Shown here piece after piece: positions 11,415 through 26,286 of a stretch of DNA of 64,000 nucleotides. The notes beneath the pieces are model-generated. The model saw only the letters and a program-made list of their open reading frames with translations, was not told the DNA's origin and did not search any database. How positions within the stretch are numbered: position 1 is the first letter of the stretch; every line of letters starts with the position of its first letter. The translations under genes and the position numbers were made by a program. This DNA is from Mugil cephalus. Taxonomy: Eukaryota > Chordata > Actinopteri > Mugiliformes > Mugilidae. Location of the stretch: positions 6,109,506 to 6,173,505 of the forward strand of contig NC_061770.1 in assembly GCF_022458985.1 (NCBI RefSeq). Direction: 5' to 3'.

Positions 11415-14320
11415 ATGAGGGTGAATGAGTGATTTCATTTCTATAATAAGGATGTCTACATTTTAAATATAATTAAATCCCATCGCCAAAATACACAGAA
11501 CTTAAGTGCTAATTGAAACCTCATTATTGCAACATTTCTGAGAGGTCACGTTAAAAAGAACAGCTATGGAGATCTCATCAGTGTGTCCAGTTACTAATTT
11601 ATTTTCTCTTTGGCATTATTTATCATTAAACCAGTGCATCGTAAAAACCAGTCTGCAAATAGTCCTGAGCTGAGCCGAGCTGAACTTTGTTTACAAATGT
11701 TGTGACCCGTTCATTGCTCACCAACACAAAATGCTGGTATCAGCAGTACAGGATGTAATCCAAGCTCCACAACTAAAGCTAGGTGTGGTACATATATACA
11801 CTAACCCTTTATACCCAGGCACTTGCTTATGAGCTGTGTCATATTTATATCCATGGAACCATTTGACACCACTGCTGACGCAAGATGGACGGAGATCTGT
11901 GATCGCTAATGGTTGGTGGCTAGCTCACAGTCGATGAGAGAAAATCAGAAGCAGTCTGCTGTTTACAACACGGATAAGGATGTGAATTTCCTAAACAACT
12001 TAGGAGTGAGTAATCGAGTGATTCAGGTGTTCAGACGTTAAGAAAGATGAGATGAAGCATGAGAAAACACCGTGTGTGTCTGTGACTAGGCAGGAAAGAC
12101 GGGGTCTGAAAGCAAGGGGGAGGGAGAAAATCAGCTGTTGCATTCCCCTGTGATTGTGATACAGCAAGAGTGCGCCTGTCCATATTTAGTCAGGGCTCCT
12201 CTGTGACCACAGGGCCCCCTGTGTGTGCGTCATTTACACCCTGTCCTGCCGCACAGGTCCACGTACAGACGCCCAGCTGCCAGACCACGCAACAGAACAA
12301 TGTCCACAGAGTGTCTGAATGCCAGCAAACACTTTAACTAACTGGACTTGAAGAGGTCTGGTGTCCCATGCAGGGCGCGCAGGTTGTACATGTATTTTTA
12401 ACCCTCGACTTCATTGCCAAAGGATCATAGCGTGAGGAGACCACTGCCAGGAACAGATGTGTCATGTCTGTTCTCTGCTTATATAATAACGGATTTCAGT
12501 TCAATGTTCAGGACAGGAGGGGAACAGCTGTTTGGTTAGTGTCGTGGCAGAAATTTGAAAAAAAAATACCAATCAAACAATAATTTACAAAAATAAAAAA
12601 CTGATATCGGAATTCCTACAATTTGGGATGTATTAATATAACTAGTAAAAAGAAGGTTCAGTTACTGGAACCTGCTGTTGGAAATATAACATGGGAAAAG
12701 GTCTTGTTTCTTGTCTACACTGAATTCATTCAGAGAAGAAGGCGACAAGAAGGACCAACTTTGATTCCAGCTCATTACTCTTTCCATCTTCTTGAACAAC
12801 TGGTTGTTTTTGCCAGCTCCGTGTTTCTGTCTCTCCTGGAAACTCGGCTGGTTGAACAGATGATCAAAGGTTTACTCCACCCCTTGGATTCTGGTTGAAA
12901 ATTCTTTCAGTCCATTCTGATTGAGGTGGTCACGTGGGATATTTTGTTTGGATTATTAGTGGAATAATAGTGTCCACGTACAACACACTGCTCACAGTCA
13001 GTCAGGATGTGACACCAGCGGTGCACTGAAAGAAGCTGTTACAAACACCTACAGTATCTACTTATCACCCAACTCTGCTGTTTTTCGTACTGAATTCACT
13101 TCCTGTTTATCGTGCTATAAGTCCCCATTTACAGTACATGTTAATTTAATATGCAGTTTTGATTTGTACTTGTGCTGAATAAATGTACTTGGTTACATCC
13201 CACCCCTGGACTTCCAGTAGTTTAGGGTTTTATTGTGTTTGTAAAGCCCACGAGGTGTTTCTGAACTGTTTGCTTCCATTTTCAGCTCCATCCAGACGTG
13301 TTGTCGATGATCTTAAAGCACTGACACAATGAATAACTCTTATATACTGCTTATGTGTGCAGTTCAATATTTAGATTTCAGTCGGCTGGGACGGGGGTCT
13401 GCCTTCTGTCAGTGCTGTAAACACTGAGCTTTTTTCAGCTTCCGAAGACGACGGTGGACAAAAACACCGCAGCCTTGTATGGTCACAGACAAACTGGAGG
13501 TTGATGTGTGTATGTATAAATAATACAATACCCCTCTCAGGTTATTTGAATTCATTCAAAATGCCTGGTGATTGGGGAGAGGTTGTAATAAATAGATAGA
13601 TCCTGTCCATTTTTGGACAGCCAGCTTGTCACTGCCCAGAGCTAACAACATCCTCCTACCATCTAAACACATCGAAAACTCATTAATTAACACATTTTAT
13701 TGTATTTGCTTTATCTGAAAAATAACCAAGGTGTAACAGAGACTATTGGTGCTGGACCAGGAAGTGCTAAGCTAACAAACAGCTCACTGCAGATTTAATT
13801 TACTATTTAGTATTCAGACAGTGTATTATTACACAACTGCGATTCCCTTAAGGTTAAGTACTATATGTCAAAATAAACTAAAATAACCTAACAAATGTTC
13901 CCATTTTGCTTACTTGCCAAATCGCTACACAGAGGATGCCATTTCCTCTGTATTACACCTGAGCCTGGCACACCTGGAGGAGAAGGGCACTCAAGAGCAC
14001 ATGGTTATTTAACATGATCATTTCCGAGGATCAGGTAAGAAACCGGGCCCTCTAGGTTTAAGCAACCGCCATGTAACTGACAACTCGACTACTACTAGGT
14101 TTGTTACAACCAGGACAATGACCTGGTATGTGACTAGTGGACTGGTGTAACACCAACAACTTGATTCTTATCATCATATTCAGGACAAACCAACCCAGTA
14201 ATGCGCCACTCTTTATCAGTAACATAGTAGTAGGATCTTTCAAATACTGTTTGTTCCTGAGGGTGCAGATAACACTGCATCACTTGTAAAGTGACCACAA
14301 CAGCGTTTACACTTTTTGTG

Positions 14321-14512
14321 CCAGATGAGGAGGGCACATCTCCCCCTTACCATCCACCTTCTACAATAGCACCATGGAGAGCATATTAACAAACTGCATC
14401 TCTGTCCGGTTTGGCAGCTGCAGTGCCTCAGACAAGAGACCAGTGCAGAGTGTGGTGAGGACAGCAGAAAAGATCATTGGCATCTCACTGTCTCTCATTC
14501 AGGACATTGAAC
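14321..14512 (+). mobile_element. LINE fragment (reverse transcriptase C-terminal part)
   Basis: The translated stretch reads MESILTNCISVRFGSCSASDKR and then VVRTAEKIIGISLSLIQDI. This resembles the C-terminal end of ORF2 of CR1/L2/Rex-type non-LTR retrotransposons of fish, including the upstream phrase 'gagggcacatctcccc'. Only about 60 codons remain, so the copy is dead. The 3' end runs into an 11-bp-armed palindrome at 14505-14529. Assignment is from memory of the family pattern. Confidence 0.55.
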
Positions 14513-14529
14513 AAAAACTTTGTTCAATG
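14505..14529. repeat. perfect palindrome, 11-bp arms
   Basis: CATTGAACAAA, three bases, then its exact reverse complement, at the 3' end of the LINE fragment. Confidence 0.9.
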
Positions 14530-16680
14530 CTAGCCCTAACCCTGCTCTCCCTGCTAACCCCCTCCCAAATCAAATCTGTTTGCATACACACCAGCACTAC
14601 TCTGGATTGTCCCCTGGACTGTGGTGTGTATGCTATTTTAAATTTTCAGTTTAACTTTGCATAACTTTGTATTTTACTGTGTCTACTTTTGCATTTTGTT
14701 TTCTTTTGTATCTGTGCACAGTTGCTCTTTTAAGTCCGCATAACCGTTCTTATGTGTTTTTAAATGATTAATAATAATGTCCAGGATATGAAACTCTGAC
14801 ATTGGAACACTGCTCTAAAAAATGAATGGCTTTCCTTACCGACATGCAGCGATGCTGTAAGGAACATAGGAACTGAACAGGGATTCAGTTTTGAGAAGTC
14901 GTGTCTGAGGTCGAAGGAGGCGAGCTGTAAACTGATATTGTGACATTGCGCACTCTAGTGAACTAGATTGCAGCTTTTGTAAGAGCACTTATTCAACCAC
15001 GGAACTGCAGAGGCAGGTATTTGGGTTCACCTTAGCCAGCCTGAACTTTTCCCACACAGAACATATTTTGTTTGGGGAAAGTTGATCCGGAAGAGCTCCC
15101 TTGGAAACTGGTCATGCTGGACCAGTTATTTGGGCTTCATGCTGTGATGGACATAAGAAGAACTTAGTGATACATGTCATCTGAGCACTGTGATGTCTCT
15201 GACTGGTTCTCTTAATATCCAGTTGTACACAAATGCATTTTTCTCTGCATGAGTGTAAACACGCCCCCATGCAATGCAATGTGTTACCAGACTCATATTT
15301 TTATGAGTAGTAAATCTGGCTATGCCACAATAGGTTCACCTATTTCTTTGTACAAATAAAAACCAACAAACTAGATCAAATCTTTGCTAGCTTTAAATAT
15401 GCTAGATTGTGTTTGGATAAAGCAAAGCCGGTGTTCTTCCCACTTCCAGTCATTTTACGAAGCTAAGCTAACGGCTGTAGCACCTCTAGAAACATGCATC
15501 CTGCACTAATAAGGAGTTTATTTCAAAATGAAACACAAACAACAAATACAAAAGATAAAGTCTTAATAATGTAACAATGCTTGTTTTTCAGTATCATTCA
15601 GCCCAAACTGATTAGTCTGGACTCAGAAAGACGTGAGCTACAAAGCCAAAACAAATCTTTCTCAAGAATATCATAACTGAGTACTGACTCATAACAGTAA
15701 CTGACTCATAACTGAATCCTCCGTAAGTGAAGGACTGATATGACTATCGAATGCTGCAGAGCAAGGATAAATTCCCTTTATTTATAATTAAAAGTAGAGC
15801 ATAAATGTTTCAGATCTGTTAAAGATGACTGTTCTTCATTGCAGTAGATGAAAGGTATTCTGTCAGATATTCAAACACATTCAAACAACTCAGAGCGGAG
15901 GAGCTTCAAACCTTAGTCCAGTCTTGGTGTTTGAAAATGTCAAACACAGCGCCAGTTCAGGCAGACACATCTCACAGAGTGTGAGCTAGCAGATTCTTTT
16001 TGGATGACGCAACCGCTGCACAAACTGAGAACCCAGGGAACAGTTTCATCATATGGTTGTTCAGTGTGTGATCTGAAATCTGTAACTTATACTAGTTTGA
16101 GCTGCTGCACTCAACTTATAATAATGCAGTGTTGGAGAAAAAGAATATTTCTTTATTGTGTTTTCTATCAGCCAGGGTCATTAAGAGAATTTGATTAAAA
16201 GATGGCAGCTTGAACTTCATGCACAAACCTTTGAGTAAACCTACCCGCACATACATAAACTTTACACCTCTTAAACACCCAGTGTCTTTTAATAACACAG
16301 AAGATATTTCTATAATCCTCAAAGACTATTTGGACCTTGTCTGCTGGTCTGTTTTTCCCACGTTTCAACTATATTTCATATCTTCACAGAGCCAGTGTCA
16401 TGAACACATGGAGAAACCAAATCAACAGGAAAACTTTTACGTTTTGTATCTCAAAACAAGCACGGCTTGTTGTAATATGAATATTTTTGTCCAGTAGATA
16501 AGAAGAGGATCCAGGAAATACCTCCAGATGTGTTGCCCAGTTTTCTGGTTTTTATTCAAGACCACTGGATGCTTGATACTTTGGGGAAATTTAAACCTCC
16601 ATCTCTAACACTAGAGTGATGCTATAAAACATTGCTCACTACAGAGCAAGGTTGAGGAGAATCATCGCTCCTCTTCTTAC

Positions 16681-17497
16681 CTGGAAGCAGCGATCTCGGC
16701 CTTCTGCTTGGCGATGGCTGCCGCCCTCTGAGCGCCCTCCACCGCCCGCTCCACCTTCTGCTTGATCTTGGTTCCCTTCAGCTGGATCACCCTCTTCTTC
16801 ATGGCCTTCACCAGCATGTTGTTCATGTACTTGCCCTCCTCCTTCCCTCCCTCAGCGAACGTGGTGCAGCCGTACCCGTGCCTCTGGTTGTTGAGCCACT
16901 CTCCCTCGTACTTCAACCCGCTGGACCTTTCACTTATTCCATATCCTGAGCGCTTGTCATTCTTCCACTCACCCATGTAGACCTCTGTGGTGGTGGCGTC
17001 AATGTCGGCCTCCACCGGGGGGAAATCCTCGGCCCCGGCGAGGCTCTCGTCCCCGATGCTGATGGTGGAGTTGGTGTCGCTGGCGTTGGAGCTGAGAGCA
17101 GACTCTGTTCTCAGGAAGCTGATCTTGCTCTTCTGGCTGGACAGCGATGTGCTCGAGTCGGACTTCTTCAGCTTGCCCAGGAGGGAGCCCCTGCGGAACA
17201 GGCCCTTCTTTTTGGGTTTCACTGCCTCTGGGTCCACCTGGAGTGTGAGGGCGAAGCCTCCGCGGGACGGGCCGAGGTGGGTAGGGGTGGTGACGGGTGT
17301 CTCTTCACCTGAGGCGTTGGTGGTGGTGATGATGGGGATGTCTTGCTGGAGGACGGTGCCGTTGCTGTGCTCACTGCGAAGGGAGGTCAAGGAGGTGCGA
17401 AGAGGGGAGCGGACAACCGCTGCCATGCCGTAGGGGACACTCTGACGCACGCCATAGCCATGCCGCATCCCGCCAGTGAACTGACCCTGGAAAGTAC
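16681..17497 (-). CDS. jph2: JPH2 coding exon 2 (MORN VI-VIII and joining region)
   Basis: This exon of 817 nt encodes residues 127-399. It enters by completing a split Gly codon (AG|GT) and leaves two bases into an Arg codon at AG|GTAAGA. It contains a sixth MORN motif (about 129-150: [17 protein letters not shown]), a long Ser/Thr-rich joining region with a basic patch ([11 protein letters not shown], about 220-230), two further MORN motifs (about 300-345: [28 protein letters not shown]) and the start of the Ala-rich helix ([20 protein letters not shown]). MORN motifs bind phospholipid of the plasma membrane in this family. All key Gly and aromatic positions are present. Confidence 0.95.
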
Positions 17498-20539
<3,042 letters not shown>

Positions 20540-23149
20540 TTACGCAGCCCCAGAACACGATTAGAAAGTAAATCTGTTTTTGTCTGTTACCTGGCTAAAG
20601 ATAAAAGCTCCGTCAGTCTCGCTTCACCTTCACCTGACATCAAAACTGACTGCAGATATCCTTGGTGCTGAACTTGTGTGGATCTCTTCTTTTGGAGTTT
20701 GGATTTCTGAGCGTGTCCATGAAGCTCCGGTGCGCACTTGTCACTTTATTTTCCACCGTCTTCTAGGACTCGTAGATTAACTATCCGCTCCACGGGTTCC
20801 CTCAAGTTTAAATTATGCTGTGTTACAAATTTGGAGCCAATTACGGATTATTGGTGCGAATTGTGTATTTGTGTCAAGCCAGGGATCTTACATGGCTTTG
20901 CAGGTGGCCACAGAGAAAAGCCCCTCTCCCCCTGTCCCTGCCACCCAGCTATCTCCTGACAGTCGCTGCTGTTGGAAATATTTTAGCAGACCTAACAAGG
21001 CGACCAATCCACGCACACACACCCTTCCAAAAATACGACCCAATCCTTACACTGCTGCCTGCAAGGAGCCATGCCAGAGTCTTGCCACTTCGGGACTGGA
21101 CGCACATGCCATTCAGGACTCTGCTCTCCGCGCCCTACACACATATAGTACACAGTTAATGCAGTTTGAACACAATTCTTCTCTAATAGGTCGTTAAACC
21201 CGATGGAAGCGCAATCTGAGCGTACATAAATCACTGCAATATCTTTTTCATGTTGGCCTCTAGTGTCTGCGGTTACCATTATAAGCAAAGAGACGGAGGA
21301 TAATATTTCTACAACAGGAAATTGTGGTTGTTATTATAAGTTTATTTAACTATTTCGGAAGGCCTGTACAATATCTCTCCTCAAATAATAAAACTGCAGT
21401 ATATGTTGTAATTTCATAAATATTAAATATAGTTATACTTGTCTGGAGGGCTGCAGGAGTCTGATTGAAAAAAGGCGCTGTTATATGTTAACATTGGCAC
21501 TTTAATTGACACTACAACCAGTTTCATGCATAAACTGTGGAATTGTTTATTTTTCCTAGTGGGAAACATCGCTCACTGTGGCCCTCTGCTGGACATCACT
21601 GTTAACTACAACAAACATTTTAAAAATTCCTGAAGTGAACATTTTTTAGTATTAATGGAATAGCGGAAAAGTACTCAGGTGCTTTTTAGTTTTTTGTTTT
21701 TTTATCTTGTTTGTTTGTTTTTTAGCGTGTTAAAAGGAAAACGATTCAAATGCAAGACAACAAGCCAAAGGGGGAAGTACTTTCTAAAGCCACAAGGAGG
21801 AGACCTGCAACAGATGTCCTCCCTGAGTCCTGATCTCAACATCAGACTATTTCTCTCCATTCTGTGTTTTAATAGCATTGTTTTCTTTAAACAATATCTT
21901 TACTTTCTTAACATGGCAGCACACGATTCTTCTGTTATTGTAATGACCATCACCTCTGCAGCACCTGGACCTCAGACAAGTGCAGCCCTCAAAATGTTTA
22001 TCATCTTATTAGATACTAATGTGTGATAAAAACAACATTTTCCAACCTCATTATTTCATTTCTGTTTTTTGTGTACACTAAATAATTTTTTATGCAGTTA
22101 TATGTATTGTAGGACAAGTCAAGCTACTGTGCAATTAGTGGAAGTAGTGCTGTCAGTGGTGTTCACTACAAATATTACTGTGATTTATTATTTTCCGACT
22201 TGATTTAATATTTTCAAGCAAGATATGAGACAGCAAAGATGAAGGTAAGAGAAAAGCTGAGCCAAGATAAGATGTAACATATGTAACTGGTGCACACTTG
22301 AAACTCACATGAATAGGGCCATGATTCATTCATTTGAACAGTCTCTGCAAACTGCAGCTAGTATCTGGTCTCTAACAGACACTTGTCATGTGAGTTTCAG
22401 GTGCAAACCACTCACGAGTGTTTTAGATATTTTAGATTTACCATGACCTGGATGACTGAGAATATTCACATACAGACATATATGTTGTTCGTTTTAAAAT
22501 TAGGTGTAGTTTTATGTACGCCGTATGACAAGCTGATGAGGATCCCTGATTTATAGTTTAAAGTTGTATTTTAAACAGCACAACTACACAAAATTGGGCA
22601 GCAGATATACCAACTATTAATTTGTGTTTTGAAATAATAAATAGCACTGTATATTTGTGAGCTTTGAGTCATAAATAATAATCATTTCTCATCAAAAACT
22701 AAGCAAATTAAATGTTGTGCTATTTCACTAAACTCTGACTAATATGACTATGTATTTGTTAGTAGTGCCTCAAGGTCAAAAGTTCCTTTCTTTTGCTGAA
22801 CCAAATATATTTATTTATGTGAGAAGAATTAACCTATAATCCAACTTTTCCCTCTAACATGTATTTGAGTGAAATTAACTACTTTCATTCATTCATATTT
22901 CACATCTTATACACTGCTTTTCACCTTTTGCATTAAGTTGTATCGATGCAAAGCACTTTGTTTCAAAATAAAGTGAATTTATGATTATCAAAGCTACAAA
23001 AGTCTCAATATTCAAACAACGCAGACACATTTTTCTTATGCTACTTCTTGCAAATATACTCATCTGCTCTTATATTATATTGCAGTGTACATTAACAGAA
23101 ACTGTAGCCTATAAAAGCTGAATTAGCTCCATGTCCTTACAGGAGCAGC

Positions 23150-23420
23150 TTGACCTTCCACTGAAGCGCTCCCTGCGCGCCTTTCCACCGCGCATGCTTG
23201 TGCGTAGCTCATCATGTGATGTGAGACGGGCCACACATTGATTTATTTGTAAGTGCAGCGGCATGCTCGAGTAAGTAGGTATTTGCATATTGATTAGGCT
23301 GGTGCAGTTTCTTTCCTTTTTAATTCAGTCGGGGGCTGAGGCTGGTTTCAGCACCGGAGCTGTCCCAGTCTGACGGACGCTGCGGCCGCGTGAACCGGTG
23401 ATGCTGCGCTCGAGCTGCTG
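23150..23420 (+). promoter_or_regulatory. gdap1l1: GC-rich probable promoter of GDAP1L1
   Basis: CpG-rich sequence just upstream of the first GDAP1L1 coding exon, unlike its AT-rich surroundings. It includes CGCGCATGC at about 23189-23197, which resembles an NRF1 half-palindrome. No TATA box is obvious. The transcription start cannot be placed from sequence alone. Confidence 0.45.
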
Positions 23421-23422
<2 letters not shown>

Positions 23423-23486
<64 letters not shown>

Positions 23487-23519
23487 TCCCTCTCTCCTCT
23501 TCCTCCTCTCTCCTCTCCT
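23423..23519. repeat. (CT)n microsatellite in the GDAP1L1 5' leader
   Basis: Thirty pure TC units (23423-23482), then impure CT-rich sequence, ending 24 bases before the GDAP1L1 start codon. It is probably transcribed in the 5' UTR. The Arg/Glu-rich frames on the other strand are repeat artefacts. Confidence 0.92.
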
Positions 23520-23542
23520 CCACACGCACAAAACGCTCTGTC

Positions 23543-23722
23543 ATGGCGTCTTCCAACCATGTTACCCCCACCAACTGTAGCTGGTGGCCCATCTCAGCCA
23601 TGGATGAGGACGGCAAAATCACAGACGGGGAGGAGTGCGAAGAACCGACGGCAGAGTCCAAACCCTTCAACAAAGACAGGCTCGTTTTGTACCACTGGAC
23701 GCAGTCTTTCGCCTCCCAAAAG
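23543..23722 (+). CDS. gdap1l1: GDAP1L1 coding exon 1: ganglioside-induced differentiation-associated protein 1-like 1
   Basis: GDAP1L1 is a glutathione-S-transferase-like protein, paralogue of GDAP1 (the CMT4A gene). It is mainly neural, and can move to mitochondria. This exon encodes residues 1-60, starting at ATG 23543 and ending in phase 0 at CAAAAG|GTAAAA. The peptide MASSNHVTPTNCSWWPISAM and the end LVLYHWTQSFASQK match human GDAP1L1 closely, whereas GDAP1 has a shorter, different N-terminus. Six coding exons (180, 193, 174, 95, 115, 344 nt) join in frame to 366 residues, against 367 in human. The donor is followed directly by 25 A. Confidence 0.95.
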
Positions 23723-23724
23723 GT

Positions 23725-23765
23725 AAAAAAAAAAAAAAAAAAAAAAAAAGCTGAGCTGAGCTGAG
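23725..23765. repeat. A25 tract and (GCTGA)3
   Basis: Twenty-five A start at position +3 of the GDAP1L1 intron 1 donor and are followed by three copies of GCTGA. Confidence 0.9.
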
Positions 23766-25802
23766 CTTGAAAATGGAGGTGGCTCCATGCTCGTCTCTTG
23801 CCATGATACGATGAGTGGAGCTCCCTGTGTGTTGTTTCTTATGGCTAAAGCATGTTTTTTTATTCGTGCATGTTCATCCTGCACATAAACGTCCGGAGTA
23901 TGATCATGCAGCTGGGGAGACGCTTAGAGAAACGCTGCAGCGTGGGGCTCGTTTCCTCGACATATAGCAGAACTGGTGGCCAATATATTTTGTCATTAAT
24001 CACCGCTTATACATTTCATATTCTTCCACCGTTCATGGTCTCCTTACAGAAATTTTCTGCCCTTGCTGCTGGTGGATGTGGCTACAACCTGTGCTCTGAC
24101 ACATGGCAGTCTAAATAATTGATTCAAATGATGTGCAAAACAAACCAAGGGCCATCTCCCCCCTTCTGCAGCACAATCACACAACATGCAGGTATTTTTA
24201 TACCTCCCTTGAGTTTACCTTATCTTGACAGATAATAATAACCTGTGCAATTCAATCGATGTCCTACAAAACCACATAATGATAAGCAGCGTGAAGCTGT
24301 AAATAAAAGACATCCCACCAATGTGACACAGGAATATCAGTTTACCTGTAACCTTTAAAAACAGCTGGAGGACTTTTGTCAAGTCGGGGTCTGCTACCTC
24401 TTGGCCTACTGGTCAATTAATCAAGAGAAACCACAAACAGAGAGAAATATTAAAATGTCAAAGACAAAAAGACTACAGTGTGAGGACAAAGAGGCGAGGC
24501 TTTGCTGCTGTAGTGTTTAGTAAGAGTGTGCCCTCCAAAAAAAAAAAAAAAAATGCTGGTAAGTTCAAGGGTCATGTAAACATTACATAACCTTTTGTTT
24601 TAATGCACCAAACTTAATATGCAAACTTAAAATACAATATTTAGTCAATAAAACATGAAGTTAAACATTCTATTTTCAGAAAGAACACAGATGATAATGT
24701 TTCTGTGGTAAAGTTAGGAGGCATCACAGTACACAGGTGGCTGTGATAAAAATACAACCGAGGTTTGTGAATATTTCTATTCATTACATGATGAATTACA
24801 GTAGCATAGTGTTTTACATACTGTATCATAGGAGTTTAATAATCTTGAGGGCTGCGTTCACATGATACAGACAAGCAACAAGCTAAAAGCACCTGATGCA
24901 GAAAGGTTTTCTTGACAGAATCATTTCTGTCCTGTCCCTTTAAAAACGGCAACAATAATTGTCCATTGATCAACAATAGTTGGGGTTTCATCTTTTGTGC
25001 ACGCATTAATTACTTGCATATATGTGCGGTTTCTATAGTGTGTCGCTATTCGAGTGAAGCCGACCCCATAAAAAAAAACATCGTGCAATTATTTGGATAA
25101 TTAATAAAACATTTGAGTCATTTGTTAATCAAAAGTTACAAAAAATGATCTGGGTCAAGCTCTTTAGGTGTCCAAACTATTTTACTTGGGTCTTTATCTA
25201 CCAAACCACTAGTCTTGTTACAATATTCACACCACACTTCTCAATGCGTGGTCAGACAGTTACAGCACTTCCTGAACTTAAGCGTGGTGTCATGGTATAA
25301 AACCTTCTCCTCTGTTGACCATCAACCTTGAGCTGTTGCTCTGTCTTCAGGTTGATACGTTTGTCATTCAGCTCGATTGCTGGCTCGCAGCCACTCGAGT
25401 CTGAGCTACTGATTGTGCCGATTGTCACTCATCAGAGAATAAACACCAGGCTCACTGTCATGATTATTACCTCAGGCCTGAAGCTGGAGCATCTGGAATG
25501 ATTCCCTGATCATGTGCCACTGTGCTGTCAATAAAGTCGCTCTCCTGACCGAAAAGCTTCATCTCGATTGCAGCAGTAAACAACAATCTTCATATCTATG
25601 TATGACATTTACGTGTATAATTTGTTGTTATGTGAGCTGATGCATGTCTATGAGGCCAAGAGGCCATGAGATCAAGAGGGCATGCACTATGTTGTCCAAC
25701 CCACCAGAACAGTAGTGAATACTTTATTGCTTAATATAACACGAAACCCACGAAGCAGCACAATTGATCAACATCTCTCTGCAGCACCTTGAAAGATGTG
25801 TT

Positions 25803-26286
25803 ATATCAGGCATAACATTATGACCACCTTCCTAATATTGTGTAGGTCTCCCTTGTGTCTCCAAAACAGTTGTGGCTCATCAGAGACTGGACATGATCTT
25901 CTGACGGCGTCCTGTGGTGGCTGGAAACAGGATGTTTGTAGTGGGGAGCTTTGGATCCGATTTTGGTCCCATCCGTTTTGGGGGAGGGGCCTCTGTGGAT
26001 CATCCCACATGTATTTGATCAGTTTGGGTTCTAGTGAATTTGGCCAGGTCAACACCTTGTTTTTGTGTGTGTATCTGTGTCAGACTACATCCTGCTGTCA
26101 TCGAGGAGTGTCATTGCTATGGGCTGGGGGTGTCTGGTCTGGTCGAGGTGGGTGGTACTTGTCTAAGTAATATTCACATAAATGTCAGGTTCAAAAGTTT
26201 CCCAGCAGAACATTGAATTGTCACAAGATGGTCAATGTTATTTACTTCTCCTGTCAGTGGTTTTAATGTTGTGGTCGACCTGTGTA
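25803..26286 (-). mobile_element. internally deleted Tc1/mariner-like transposon
   Basis: The left end, TATCAGGCATAACATTATG, and the right end, with AATGTTGTGGTCGACCTG, are diverged inverted repeats of a common fish Tc1-like family. Between them lies part of a transposase gene on the minus strand: TWPNSLEPKLIKYMWD stands where intact members have the segment around the last catalytic acidic residue (WPPNSPDLNPIEHLWD type). Frameshifts are evident, and most of the transposase is missing. The copy is a fossil in GDAP1L1 intron 1. Confidence 0.75.

Larger units (their letters stand above)
6642..16680 (-). other. jph2: JPH2 intron 2 (10 kb)
   Basis: The largest JPH2 intron, donor GTAAGA at 16680, acceptor CTGCAG ending at 6642. 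It contains two long GT microsatellites, a 165-bp inverted-repeat element, a LINE fragment, and a block near 12.1-12.3 kb with muscle-type motifs. Open frames within it (for example 12623-12898 and 16004-16497) show no family resemblance and no flanking splice sites. Confidence 0.7.

Noticed and set aside
11177-11432. Frames coding for His-Thr or Val-Cys repeats
   Set aside because: They only translate the TG microsatellite.
16762-17433. Plus-strand open frames (72 and 148 codons) opposite JPH2 exon 2
   Set aside because: The minus strand encodes conserved MORN motifs in frame; these are antisense artefacts.
23320-23673. Arg/Glu-rich frames antisense to the GDAP1L1 first exon
   Set aside because: They translate the CT microsatellite and the opposite strand of a real exon.
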